Source of the DNA: Medicago truncatula
Taxonomy: Eukaryota; Streptophyta; Magnoliopsida; Fabales; Fabaceae
Reading direction: 5' to 3'
DNA: 64,000 bases
NCBI RefSeq assembly: GCF_003473485.1
Contig: NC_053043.1
Location: 7,016,001-7,080,000 of the forward strand
Both the position numbers and the translations under genes were made by a program. Shown one piece after another: positions 12,174-23,630 of this stretch. The notes beneath the pieces are model-generated. The model was not told the origin of the DNA. It saw only the letters and a list, made by a program, of their open reading frames with translations, and searched no databases. Within the stretch, counting starts at the first letter, position 1, and every line of letters starts with the position of its first letter.

Positions 12174-15100
12174 TTTGTGTTGCTTTTGAGCATGGTGTAG
12201 GGAGTGACTCTGAGTGCAAATGCTTGGACAAATGCTGGGCATGCAGTGAATCAAGTATATGACATACTTTACATGATGGGGAGAGATGACATTGCTGTTG
12301 GAGTGGGAGGTGAAGGTGGAATTCTCCCAAATGGTACCATACTTCCTAATGTTGGTGGATATCTTCCAATTATAGAACAGGTATGTATTATGTGCACTGT
12401 ATCTTTCTTCATTTTAAATTGTAAGGATGAAACTTAGGTACAAATACAATGTTGTAGACATTATTCTTACTATTCTCTACTAAAAAGGTGGTATAACTAT
12501 TGCCAATAACTTGAGGGTGTGAAAAAACGATCTTTTGTGAGAGGAATGGTAAGAAAAATACTTACTATATTGCATCTAAGACTAGTCTTTTTTGCAAACC
12601 TGCAAGATTTGATAGTAGTACATGGAGAATATATTAGTATTTTTGTTAACTTGGCAATGTGCCAAATTTGTAGTTTTGTTAAAATAAGTAGTTATGTTTG
12701 TGTTTAAGATTGATATTATGAATGAAATTTGATTGAATCAGGGAATGACAACAGCAGGATATTGCAGATACAGGCAGGCCATACCTGTTGGTTTTGGAGG
12801 TCGCTTGGATATCGACACTAACCTTGGCATCCGTAAAGCTTTCCTTCCACAGGTATAATATGGTTGGTCGTTTCGTGATTCTTCATTTTGAAGAGAGTTG
12901 AAGTTAAATGTGACTAATACAAACTCAGTTATAATTGCATTGAAACTTCAGAGACATCGAAAACGTTGATGTTGCAGCTCAAATTGCAGTTGCAGACTTT
13001 TTTTAAAACCCTGAAATGCTGGAAGAAAAAAAAAACTGAACTCTCAAGCATTATGCTTTAGGGATAAAATAAGACTTAAAATCACATTGCAGACAATTTT
13101 GTGAATTTATTTATTCATTTGTTTGCAATTTAATAACTAGTACTAAACATTTTCTTGCTGATTTTAATCATGGAATTAGGGAAAAAGGAAATATACTCCG
13201 CTACGACAACCAACTACTCAGCAAGTTCTGATTGACAAAATATCTGCAGGTCCTATAACTCTGATTGTGACTGGCGCGCATACAAATTTAGCCATTTTCC
13301 TTATGAATAATCCACACCTAAAGAAAAATGTGGAACATGTTTACATCATGGGTGGTGTTATAAGGTCAAAAACTTGTTGCACCAAAAATGCTTCATCTTC
13401 TTGCATACCAAGCAAATGTGGTGACACCGGTAATGTGCTCACAAATTACAATGCTAACCCATATGCAGAGTACAACATATTTGGAGACCCTTTTGCGGCA
13501 TATAAGGTTAGTCTATTGTATTCTTGCCTGTTAGCAAAATTACCCGACTTAATAAATTACTATAAAGATTGAGTTTCACCAATTTAACTGTTTAATTAAA
13601 AGTTCTATTCGAGTAAATCAACTCCACAAAAAATTTCATAAAAGTTCAAAATTGCTTGATTCTTTATCAAATAACTTCAAATGGACTTATACTCAGTTAT
13701 TTTTTATTAAATAGAAGTAAATGTCTATAAAAAGCTTACATTGTAAGAAATGTTGAATTTATATAAAATTTGTGTGCATAATCATTATTAACATACTATG
13801 ATGATAATAAACGGTTGGATCGATAAAACTCATTGTTTATAATGAATTATTAAACGTTTTGAAGCTTGATTGCATATATAAAATGTATCGATAAGGTTGA
13901 TTATTGACTGAAAAGTAACATGTCGTAGGTGATTCATTCTGGTATTCCTATTACCCTTGTTCCTCTTGATGCAACAAACACAATCCCCATAAGTGAAGAA
14001 TTCTTTGATGAATTTGAAAAGAGTCAAGACACATACGAGGCACAATACTGTTTCAAGTCCTTGAAAATGGCTCATGATACTTGGTTTGACAATCAATTTT
14101 ATACGGTAATTTAATAATATTTTATGATTTTCTCTTCATAAGAACATCTTATGTTTTCATGGATTAAAAGATTTAAAGGATGTGCACTATCAATTTTACA
14201 CTAACATCCAATAAAATCTACTATTTTGTCACATCGCCCCACTTGTGTAACCGCCTTTTAAAATTAATCGTCACATAGAAAGATGGAGTACTCTTATTGG
14301 AAGTCATTGTAAAACTAATTTACACAGACAATGCATATCCATTAAACTCGGACTAAAAAGAGTTTATATTCATTCATTGTTGGATTGGCAGAGTTATTTT
14401 ATGTGGGACTCTTTCACAAGTGGTGTAGCAGTTTCAATCATGAGGAACTCTAATAGAAAGAAAGGGGAAAATGAATTTGCTGAAATGGAGTATATAAACA
14501 TAACTGTAATTACTTCAAACAAACCTTATGGTATATCTGATGGCTCCAATCCCTTATTTGATGGCCTTAAAGTTCCTAAATTCAATCTTAAGAAAGGTGG
14601 TGTGCATAGTGGTCATATTCAACAAGGACTAACAGATCCATTTTGCTTTGTCAAGAATGGCAAAGGGAGATGTCAGGTAGTTGCATTTCTTTCAAGCTTT
14701 ATACAAACAAATATACATATAATAAAGAATCCAACTAATTTTTTTTCGCACATTCATCCAATCACGTCTCACTGTTATTCAGCATTTAATATAAGTTCCT
14801 AAAATATACTCACAAACATCTATCTGGTGAAATATTATTGGATGGATGTGTAAAACTTTTTAACAATGACAGTGCATAGATTAAAGTTTATGGGAAAATG
14901 TTTTAAAGCTTAATAATTATGTATTGCAAAATGTTGTAAAGGATGGTTATACAAAAGAGGTGAATGGTCAGGAGTCAGTGAAGGTACTTGTTGCTACAAA
15001 AGCAAAGCCTAACAAGGATATAAGGAGCTCACTTGATAGAGAATACTTCAAAAGCTTCTTAAATGTATGTCCATTTTTTTTTTTTTTGAATTTTATTCAA

Positions 15101-18100
15101 ACTTCTGTAAGATTAATCGCTGAATTCTTAAAAATGACATGATCATTTTCATCTGAATGTGTTAATTTTGTTTTATGGTTATTCATAGGTTCTAAAGCAA
15201 CCACAACAAGCCGGGAAGTTCAATTTCACAACACAGTTTCCTTACTATGAAGAAGTAACTCATAAGCCAGATTTTTGGAACAAAATACTTGGGAAACCTG
15301 TTGTGTTTGACATGGACATGAGTGCAGGAGATTTTCTTGCTCTATCTTACCTCCTTAAAGTTCCTGTTGAAGTGATCAACCTTAAGGTATTCTGATTTTT
15401 CACATATGTTTAATCTTATTTGAATGATTGACACATAGACTCTCATAGCACTTTCGGTGTTTGGTTTAGGCAATCATTGTAAGTCCAACAGGGTGGGCAA
15501 ATGCAGCAACAATAGATGTAATCTATGATTTACTGCATATGATGGGTCGTGACGATATCAAAGTTGGTATTGGTGATTTTTTTGCAATGAACCAATCAAA
15601 TTTCTCACCTGTTGGAGATTGCAAGTATGTTAAAGCCATTCCTCACGGAAATGGTGGCTTTCTTGACTCTGACACTCTCTTTGGACTTGCTCGTGATTTG
15701 CCTCGTAGCCCCAGAAGGTTGGTGCTTTCTACTAGTTACTTTAGTTTCATGCCTTAAAAGTTTCATCTACATTATGATATGACACATATACATCATTGGA
15801 ACCATTATAGCTTTGGGGGGAACGAAAGCTGACATTACTACCAAAGAAATGATGGTATATGCTATTTAAAAACAAAGGCAAAATGAACTAAGCTTAATTG
15901 ATCGGTCGTCGTCCCTTAACTTAATTGATTGTTTCAAAATGGTTCTATTATTAAAAAATGTCTTAAAGTAGTCCCTTAAATTGTAAGTTGTTATAGATTT
16001 TGGTATCTTCCATGAGTATTTAACCCTAAATGTCTAAAGTTTTTGTCTTTTCTATCAGTTTTTAACCTTCACAAAAAAAAAAAAAAAACCAGAAAAGCGA
16101 AAAAACTAAAATTCAACATTTTCATCATCATCTTCTCACCACTAACCACTACCATTAACAACAAAACCTAATATCATCATACCCATAAATCTTCAAACAA
16201 TAACAACACATAAGATTGAATTAAAATTAAACCTTCAAGATCTCACACCGCAAACAAAATCCAAACTGACACACGTACAAATCCCCAAAATTTCAAAACC
16301 CAAAACATACCAAAATCACAACACCATTTACGATATTTATATTAAAGGACTACTTTGAGATGCTTTTTAGTTGTGGGACTGGCTGATCATTTAAGCCAAT
16401 GAATTATGTAGTATCACCGCGAGAATAATATTGGAATTTCAAGCAGGTTTTATGGTGGCCATCTTGTTAGGTCGTCCATAGTAGACCGGGCACTTAAAAA
16501 TCATTGAAACTCTAACGACGGTACAATACTCATCGGAAATAAAGGTCATGATCCTCCTCGTCCTTATAGCTGAGACTATGACCTCATCATTGTTGGTTTG
16601 ATGAAAACAAGAAAAGACGAGTTAGTTGGGTTTTGAGGTAGACATATTCATTTTCCCTTGTTTTGATCGAACCTATTGCATCACGTACATAATGAAGATA
16701 GAAATAAGGATAGTAGTGATGACTTGCATAGCAAGTAACTAAGGAAGTTAGTTATCAGTGTAGCAATACTATGCATTAAGCTCATGTTAGTTAGCATATG
16801 GATTAGAAAGTTTATAAATACTTGTAATACAAGTTAGTTACAATAATGAGAAACACATTTTTCTATTTTCTTCTCAATTCATAATAGAACCGACACTAAT
16901 CAAGTCAGCGTATCAGTCACGAGGATGAGGAAGGCAGTGAAATTCAGCTTTGAGAAGACAATGTCTGTCATTGTTGAAGTCTTGAACGATTTATAATTAT
17001 CATTCCACAGTGCACCACCTATTCGTAGAATTTTCTGGAATGTATACCACTCTAGTATGTAACACAAAATAACTTTTTGACATATGATTCAGGTACACAG
17101 CAGAAAACTCTAAAAAGTTTGGAGCACCTAGAGACACTGATCACCCTGAACTCAGACAACCGCAAGCTATGGAAATTTGGGAATCTATATTGCAAACATT
17201 GAAACCAGGGTCTAAGGTTACAGTATTAACCAATGGACCGTTGACTAATTTGGCGAAGGTTGTATCAATTAAAAACATAAGCTCCATAATTCAGGTTTGT
17301 TATCTTCACATTTGTTTTTCAAACTTCTAGCCATGAAAAATGTTAGTAATTAAGATGATTATAACTTGTTTGTAGTGATAAGGCATAACAGTTCCAAAAT
17401 GTTTCAGGAGGTTTATGTAATGGGAGGACATATCAGCAGGAGTAGCAATGACAAAGGAAATGTATTTTCTGTTCCTTCCAACAAGTATGCAGAATTCAAT
17501 ATGTTCTTGGATCCTTTAGCAGCAAAGACAGTGTTTCAATCAGAAGTTAACATCACACTCATTCCACTCGGTATCCAGCGCAAAGCAAGTTCATTTTCAA
17601 GTACTTTAAACTGGCTTAGTCGGACAGAAAAAACACCAGAAGCAGTGTTTTCCAAGCGTCTTCTGTCAAGGCTACGCCGTTTGAAGAAAATCCACCACAG
17701 ATATCACCATATGGTACATATTTATATTTATTTATTAGAAACAAAATGATTTTAATTAGAATTTGTATTTGGTAGATAATCCATCTGGTTTTCCATATTG
17801 TTTCTGTTGTTTAATTGTTTGTGTTTGATGTTCATATGTTACAGGACACATTCTTGGGGGAAATTCTAGGTGCTGTTGTCCTAGCTAATGGTCATTCAAG
17901 TCTTCTAGATGCAAAATTTGAGTTAAAATCTGTGAAACTCCTAGCAGAAGGGATTGAATCTACTGATGGAAAAATGGTGGTGGATGAGAAATATGGAAAA
18001 TTAGTGAGAATTTTAAGACATGTTGATGCCAAGACTTATCATGAAATATATGCAAAGAGGCTAGGTGATCCGAACCAATCAGCTAAAGTAGGAAGCTTCA

Positions 18101-18162
18101 AAGAACAGAAGAGGAAATGGAGTCATCCACATGATAGAAGTTTAAAGGCCATTTGTTCATGA
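11223..18162 (+). CDS. NSH3-like: Secreted two-domain nucleoside hydrolase (NSH3-like purine nucleosidase), 12 exons, 885 aa
   Basis: Member of the inosine/uridine-preferring nucleoside hydrolase family, which cleaves ribonucleosides to base plus ribose. The Arabidopsis homologue NSH3 acts in the apoplast. Exons by splice consensus and frame: 11223-11405, 12201-12380, 12742-12852, 13180-13506, 13929-14105, 14392-14676, 14942-15064, 15189-15386, 15470-15717, 17093-17294, 17408-17713, 17845-18162. All junctions keep frame. The length matches NSH3 (about 890). A hydrophobic signal peptide covers residues 1-21. Domain 1 has the metal motif DTDVDTDD (residues 36-43), VTGAHTNLA and AEYNIFGDP. Domain 2 begins near residue 500 with the altered motif DMDMSAGD (503-510), then has [10 protein letters not shown] and [12 protein letters not shown]. 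The altered motif implies that domain 2 lacks the standard calcium site; this is an inference, and I recall the same in NSH3. Intron 9 holds two insertions that are absent from the second copy. Confidence 0.93.
12101..12171 (+). repeat. (ATT)n microsatellite in intron 1 of nucleoside hydrolase copy 1
   Basis: About 23 ATT units with one G interruption, some 30 bp before the exon 2 acceptor. The equivalent tract in copy 2 is at 21814-21899, so the repeat predates the duplication or has been converted between copies. Read as protein it gives meaningless poly-Ile or poly-Asn. Confidence 0.95.
15891..16397. mobile_element. Mutator-like MITE in intron 9 of nucleoside hydrolase copy 1 (507 bp)
   Basis: The left end AGCTTAATTGATCGG pairs with a right end reading (complement) GGCTTAAATGATCAG. 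Flanking 9-mers are AATGAACTA (15882-15890) and AATGAATTA (16398-16406), one mismatch apart. The homologous intron of copy 2 (around 24085) has no such insert, so it arrived after the duplication or was lost from copy 2. Confidence 0.7.
16674..16886 (+). mobile_element. Short LTR-like or TRIM-like insertion (213 bp) in intron 9 of copy 1
   Basis: Copy 2 reads through the empty site as ATCGAACCGACACCAATC (around 24336). Copy 1 has 213 bp inserted between two GAACC repeats (16669-16673 and 16887-16891), a 5-bp target duplication. The insert has TATAAATAC near 16812 and a TC-rich 3' part, as in LTRs. Its ends are TATT...AATA rather than TG...CA, so the class is uncertain. Confidence 0.65.
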
Positions 18163-18434
18163 TTGTGAATATTTTCTTATTTTACAAACTATAGCTTTTA
18201 ACATGTGATTGATACTAGTTCAAAAAATAATAATAAATATAAAGAGATTTTAAAAAATAATCTTAAAAGGAATAGGATATAGCAATACTCAAGTAATTGA
18301 ATGAACTCAGTTTAAAGTCAATTTGGCTGCCATTTATTTGCTACTGTTTAACTTCCAACATAATAAATTGTGTATCTCAACCTAAAATGGGACATTTGTT
18401 TCACAATCCAACTTTAAACTAGAGGTGAAAAGGG

Positions 18435-18960
18435 ATGTCTAATATAGAGCAATTGCAGTTAGAAAACCTGTTACTTCAAAGTAATTTAGATATTGACGTC
18501 TTGGAATGGATAGTGAAAAAACACAGCAAGTGGAAGAACACAGAAATGGAGAGGCAGAGAGATAAAGGAGACGAAGGGAAGAGCGAAAATAAATGGGTAA
18601 GGTGTTGCTTGTGCGTATAAATTTGTGGAACAACTAACCTAACGACTCAAATAACTCATCCATAGTGGAAGATTTGCTAGACTTACCCACGTTAGACTGA
18701 GCCTTAATCTAGTTCTTTTTGACACGACCACACAAAATAAATTCACTTTACATGAAAGTTCTATATATAGTGGCAAGAATATGCTAAGCACCAACAGCAT
18801 CTATGAAAACTAGCATGAACACTCGTGTCAAACCCGCTTTGTATGGAAATACGTCACATGACGGATTACGAGGTCATGTATTCAATAGAATGACTAAATC
18901 AAATGCAAATGTTACAAATATAGTTCACGACAAAGTAACATGGAAATATACTCTTTCAAA
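18435..18960. other. Intergenic between the nucleoside hydrolase copies
   Basis: Short open frames only, with low-complexity Glu/Lys/Arg content. A stretch around 18735-18800 resembles 8380-8455. A direct repeat of ATACTCTTTCAAAGTCAATG occurs twice between about 18949 and 18995. No gene is supported. Confidence 0.45.
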
Positions 18961-18961
18961 G

Positions 18962-19237
18962 TCAATGACGGACATATACTCTTTCAAAGTCAATGATCAT
19001 TGAAATAATATGGTCCAAAATCGATTGAAATCTTCGTGATTCTAAAAATAGAACTCGTTCAAATCCTTTCCAAACGATGTGATTTGCCATTTTTGCACTG
19101 GAGCCAAAAATTTTGATAAGTTTCTCACGTAGCTCATGAAGACGCAAAGGCTTGTCTTCCTTGGCCATAATCACTTCTCCATGGAGGTTATTCTTGCACC
19201 GATCCAAACCCGCTTTATATGGAATTTTGATTGACAA
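18962..19237 (-). pseudogene. LINE ORF1-type fragment (DUF4283-like)
   Basis: The minus strand encodes about 91 residues. They include IPYKAGLDRCKNNLHGEVI, a LHELREKLIKIFG helix and a W.KGFE-like element followed by FLESRRFQSIL. This order (LHG, basic/acidic turn, LR.KL..., KGF.....F.S) resembles the DUF4283 region of plant LINE ORF1 or retroelement-derived proteins. It has no flanking domains and is isolated, so it is a relic. The assignment is from motif memory only. Confidence 0.5.
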
Positions 19238-19347
19238 TTACTTCCCTTTTAAGCAAGCTTGAGGAAGTTGCTAGCAGAAACATCACAAACATTTTGAACG
19301 GCTTGAGCAAACAATATTTCCTATTAGGAGAAGGAGTAGGAGTTCTG

Positions 19348-19667
19348 TGTTAAGAAATAATTCATAACTGCCACCTAAGTTAGTTAGTTGAAATTTTGTT
19401 ACAAAACTAGTTAGTTAGGAAGTCATCTTGTTCTACAAGCAAGTGTTAATTTTGCCTATATAAAGGCTTTGTAATGTGTACAACTAATGAGATTCACATT
19501 GCAAGCATAATTTCTCCATTATTTTCTCTTTCAGTTTTATTAGTTTTTGTTCTTAGTTTCATTTTGCTTACAAAATAGCTTATTGAAATAAGCACTTCTG
19601 CTGCGCAATATAACATAGATTCTGTTCTAACCTTCTGATCAACCAACCTTAACTGTTACATGGAACA
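19348..19667 (+). mobile_element. Putative copia-type LTR with adjacent primer-binding-like site
   Basis: It begins TGTTAAGAAATAATTC, has a promoter-like TATATAAAGG at about 19456 and ends near ACATGGAACA. It is followed by TGCTATCAGG, which resembles the initiator-Met-tRNA primer site (TGGTATCAGAGC) of copia elements. No internal coding region follows, so only a truncated element remains. The borders are approximate. Confidence 0.5.
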
Positions 19668-20081
19668 TGTTGCTATCAGGTCTCTCAACCATAGTTATAT
19701 ACAAATTATGCCAACCAATTAGAAGTTAAATGAATTAATTGTGATATATACATATCAATTAGAAGTTTGTAAATTAAAATAAGAATTTGATATGTGAATA
19801 TATAATTTTTTTTTTAGGGGATGGTGATATATATAATCTTAGAAGATGGTAATGTAATTTTCTCTATAATTTAATATTAGTTCCACATTTATAAAAAAAA
19901 AAAAAGTTATTACAAATAATCTCATATTAAAAAAAATAATCACATATTAAATGCGACAATATTTAAAAAAAAAAAATTGGGGACTTTTCTGTTGATAAAA
20001 AAGTGTATAAAAAATGCTTAGAAGAAATCAAACTATCTAGAAACTTTACTGTTTAAAAAAAAGTGTATAAAAATGGTTAAC

Positions 20082-20412
20082 AGAATAAAAATTATAAAAT
20101 AGAAATAATTGATTTCTTGTCAAAAAAAATAATTGATTCAGAATAAAAATTATAAAATAGAAATAGATTTCTTGTCAAAAAAGAAATAATTGATTCAGAA
20201 TAAAAATTATAAAATAGAAATAATCGATTTCTTGTCAAAAAATATAAAATAGAAATAGTTTTGATTTCTTGTCAAAAAAAATAATTGATTAAGAATAAAA
20301 ATTATAAAATAGAAATAAGTGATTTCTTGTCAAAAAAGAAATAATTGATTCAGAATAAAAGTTATAAAATAGAAATAATCGATTTCTTGTCAAAAAAGAA
20401 ATAATTGATTTA
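20082..20412 (+). repeat. Tandem array of about 57-bp units
   Basis: About six imperfect copies of a unit containing AGAATAAAAATTATAAAATAG, AAATAATTGATTTCTTGTC and an A-tract. They differ by short indels and single bases (for example ATTGATT/ATCGATT/GTGATT). The array lies upstream of the second nucleoside hydrolase copy, in the position where copy 1 has its promoter region. Confidence 0.9.
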
Positions 20413-21813
20413 TTGAAGACTAAATTATTTAGAGACTTTTCTGTTGTATGGGTCAAATTGTAACTTATTTATTAATTTTATTAAGGTAACTTTTTGATTA
20501 ATGTGGAAAAACAAATTGTCTCTTTTTAATTATCATTAGAGCTTAACTATTCATTCTCTAGCAATGATTTAGGTAGGGACTAAGATCTCATTTTTTCTAT
20601 TTTTCAAAAATGTCCTTTTTTTTTTTTCTTTTAATTGATCTTCATCCCATATAATGGCTATAAGTACAGTTAATGAAATATATTCAGTTTCCTATTGAAG
20701 TCTTTCTCATTTTATACTGCATATTAGTTGAACACAAGAGTTTTTTGAGTCAGTTGTATTGAATCATCAGAGAATGTTTTCAATGAGGTTTTGGATGCTA
20801 GCTTTTGTGTTGATCAGATCATATCAGAAATTTTTGGAGCTTCTTTGAATATAGTTGAAGGAAAGCCTCAAAGGATTCTTTTGGATACAGATGTTGATAC
20901 TGATGATTTATTTGCATTGCTATATCTTTTGAAGCTCAATAGATTAGAATTTCAATTAGAGGTTAGCAAAACAAACCAAATTGAACATTAATAACACAAG
21001 TTGCCTTAATTCACTTTTTTTTTCTTGTGTTTTTTTTAACCCCCAGTTTCAACGAGAAGGAGCTCTGATAACCCAGAGTTCGGTCATTAATGTTTTTTTT
21101 TTTTTTCTTTTCTTTTTTATCATGTTTTTGATTGTGAACTAACAAATATTTTCTCTTTTTAATTTGTTATTGGTGTGACAAGTACCACCAACTTTGTCGA
21201 TTAGTATTCTTGGTTAGGAACCTTACTAGTCATGTTTAGTAGAGTCTTCCCTTCCAACCATATTTTTTCCTTTTACAAGGTTTGAACCCCAAACCTTGTT
21301 TAAGGGTTCCGAGTCTAGTTCACTAATACCAATATAATGTTTAGTAATCATTTATATTTTGACCGTAAGAGTGAGTGTTCATATCCAAACTAACCTAAAA
21401 TAAAATCGTAAACCAGTTTAAAGAACAAAAATCACACAAAATTGAATATTATTGGATACGTTTAGATGTCATTTGGATGTTCAAATACTACAACTCAATT
21501 TACAAAATTACCTCTAGCCACTTATCAATAAACTATGAGTCCATAACAAACAAAATGCAATAAATTATTATATCAACTTTTTAAAGCAAATCTTACTGGT
21601 GGGGATTGAGTGATTCAATTCTGTTTCTATTGACTTAATCAAGAAACCAACATATTGAATAAAAAGGGTGTACTTTTTTCCTTTTTTTAAATAAAGGGTG
21701 TGTTTTAAAAGTTGTCAATAGTATTATACTATTTGTCTCAAAATGTGTTGTAAAAACCAGACAATTTGTATCTTCTGATGTTGACATTGCAATTTGGCTT
21801 GAATATGTTTTGC

Positions 21814-21819
21814 ATTATT

Positions 21820-21894
<75 letters not shown>

Positions 21895-21899
21895 GTTAT
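21814..21899 (+). repeat. (ATT)n/(ATTATC)n microsatellite in intron 1 of the second copy
   Basis: Counterpart of the 12101-12171 tract, longer and with interspersed ATC units at its 5' end. Confidence 0.95.
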
Positions 21900-22064
21900 T
21901 TTGTGTTGCTTTTGAGCATGGTGTAGGGAGTGACTCTGAGTGCAAATGCTTGGACAAATGCTGGGCATGCAGTGAATCAAGTATATGACATACTTTACAT
22001 GATGGGGAGAGATGACATTGCTGTTGGAGTGGGAGGTGAAGGTGGAATTCTCCCAAATGGTACC

Positions 22065-22460
22065 AATGGGGCGTCCCTGAGGGGGTGCAAACAGCTCAAA
22101 CGAGCTGGGCCTCCCTCAAGGATGGGCCTCATTTTTTTTTTATATCCAGTATAATGGTGGTTTCTTTTTAGGCCCCCTTAATATCTCTTAGGCTCCCTAA
22201 GATTATTTCATTCCCTCACAAGGATGGGCCTCTTTTAGAATTATTAGAATTAGTTCCTCTTGATTTTGGTGTTAGGTGGGGGTTCCTCATGTATACGGTA
22301 GTCATTTTCACCTCTGGGTGTACCGCATATATACGGCACTTTGTATTTATCTTTTAAAAAATATAAATAGAACATTGCTCTTTTAAAAAAAATTATTTTG
22401 ATTTTATCACTGGCCTCTTTTCATTTCCAGAGCCGAGCCTCCGAATTCTCAGGGACGGCC
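22065..22460. mobile_element. Non-autonomous DNA transposon inserted in exon 2 of the second nucleoside hydrolase copy
   Basis: Comparison with the uninterrupted exon 2 of copy 1 (GGTACC|ATACTTCC) defines a 396-bp insert. Its ends are inverted repeats: GGGGCGTCCCTGAG near the left border and CTCAGGGACGGCC at the right border, which is nearly its complement. The insert is non-coding. GGCCTC-type motifs recur (GGGCCTC, GATGGGCCTC twice). A short duplication (CCA or AT) is possible, but I could not fix the target-site length, so the superfamily stays open (hAT-like termini). Confidence 0.8.
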
Positions 22461-23456
22461 ATACTTCCAAATGTTGGTGGATATCTTCCAATCATTGAAC
22501 AGGTATATTAATCCTTGAATAATAAGCGATATCAAGGATTATATATTGTGTTACTTTTGAGCATGCCGTATATATTATGTGCAATGTATCTTTCTTATTT
22601 TTAGATAATTTTTCTAAGGACAAAACTTAGGTACAATTGTTAGCACAGCACACGTTTTCTTGCATTACAAGCAACTTAGAGAATATGATTTGTTGCAACT
22701 GAATTTCATTAGTGAATGAATTATGGCATAATTCATTCACTAACTAACTACAATACTAACTGTTTTTCTAATCTAGGCTTATTTTTCACTAACTTTTTTT
22801 TCACATTATGGATTCACAAGTCAACAACAGTGTTATAGACGTTTGTTCCTAGTATTCTCTGCTAAAAAGGCGGTGCTGGTGTAGTTATAGACGTTTGTAA
22901 GCCTGCAAGATTTGATAGTAGTACATCGAGAATGCATTAGTATTGTAGTTAACTCAGCAATCTGCCATACCCCAAACTTGACTTGTATTATAGTTTTGAT
23001 TATGCAGAATGCAAAAATGTGTTTAAAAAAGTTATGTTTGTGTTCATGATTGATATGTTATATAACATTTGATTCAATCAGGGAATGACAACAGCAGGAG
23101 ATTGCAGATATAGGCAGGCCATACCTGTTGGTTTTGGAGGTCGCTTGGATATCGATACTAACTATGGCATCCGTAAAGCTTTCCTTCCACGGGTATAATA
23201 TGGTTGATCATCTCACGATTCTTTTATATTGCAGAGAGTTATAGTTAAATGCGGCTGATACAAACTCAATTGCATGAACCTTATTCATTTGTTTGTATTT
23301 TAATAACTAGTACTGATCATTTTCTTGTTGATTTTAATCATGGAATTAGGGAAAGAGGAAATATACTCCGCTACGCCAACCAACTGCTCAGCAAGTTCTG
23401 ATTGACAAAATATCTGCAGGTCCTATAACTCTGATTGCAATTGGAACTCATACAAA

Positions 23457-23630
23457 TGAAAAAAATACTCATTCATTATGTTCTTTTTGTAACAAGGAGG
23501 ATATTTTCATACCCCAAACGAAAATAGTTTCCCTGTGGAAGTACACTGACAGAATCATGTGTGATTTTTTAGAAATGTAACATGGATAGAGAGTTGTGTC
23601 CAAATTTTTTAGTTATTTGGATCATCTGAA
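23457..23630. other. Filler DNA at the exon 4-8 deletion breakpoint
   Basis: Sequence matches copy 1 up to CATACAAAT in exon 4 and resumes about at TTGACACATAGACT at the end of intron 8. The roughly 170 bp between match neither flank of copy 1. The origin is unknown. Confidence 0.7.

Noticed and set aside
12088..12330. Open frame with poly-Ile/poly-Asn on the minus strand of nucleoside hydrolase intron 1/exon 2 (also 21724-22056)
   Set aside because: It is produced by the (ATT)n microsatellite plus the antisense of exon 2. Not a gene.
20082..20412. Repeated array considered as a CRISPR-like structure
   Set aside because: Units are directly adjacent and AT-rich with no unique spacers, in a plant genome. 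Simple tandem repeat.
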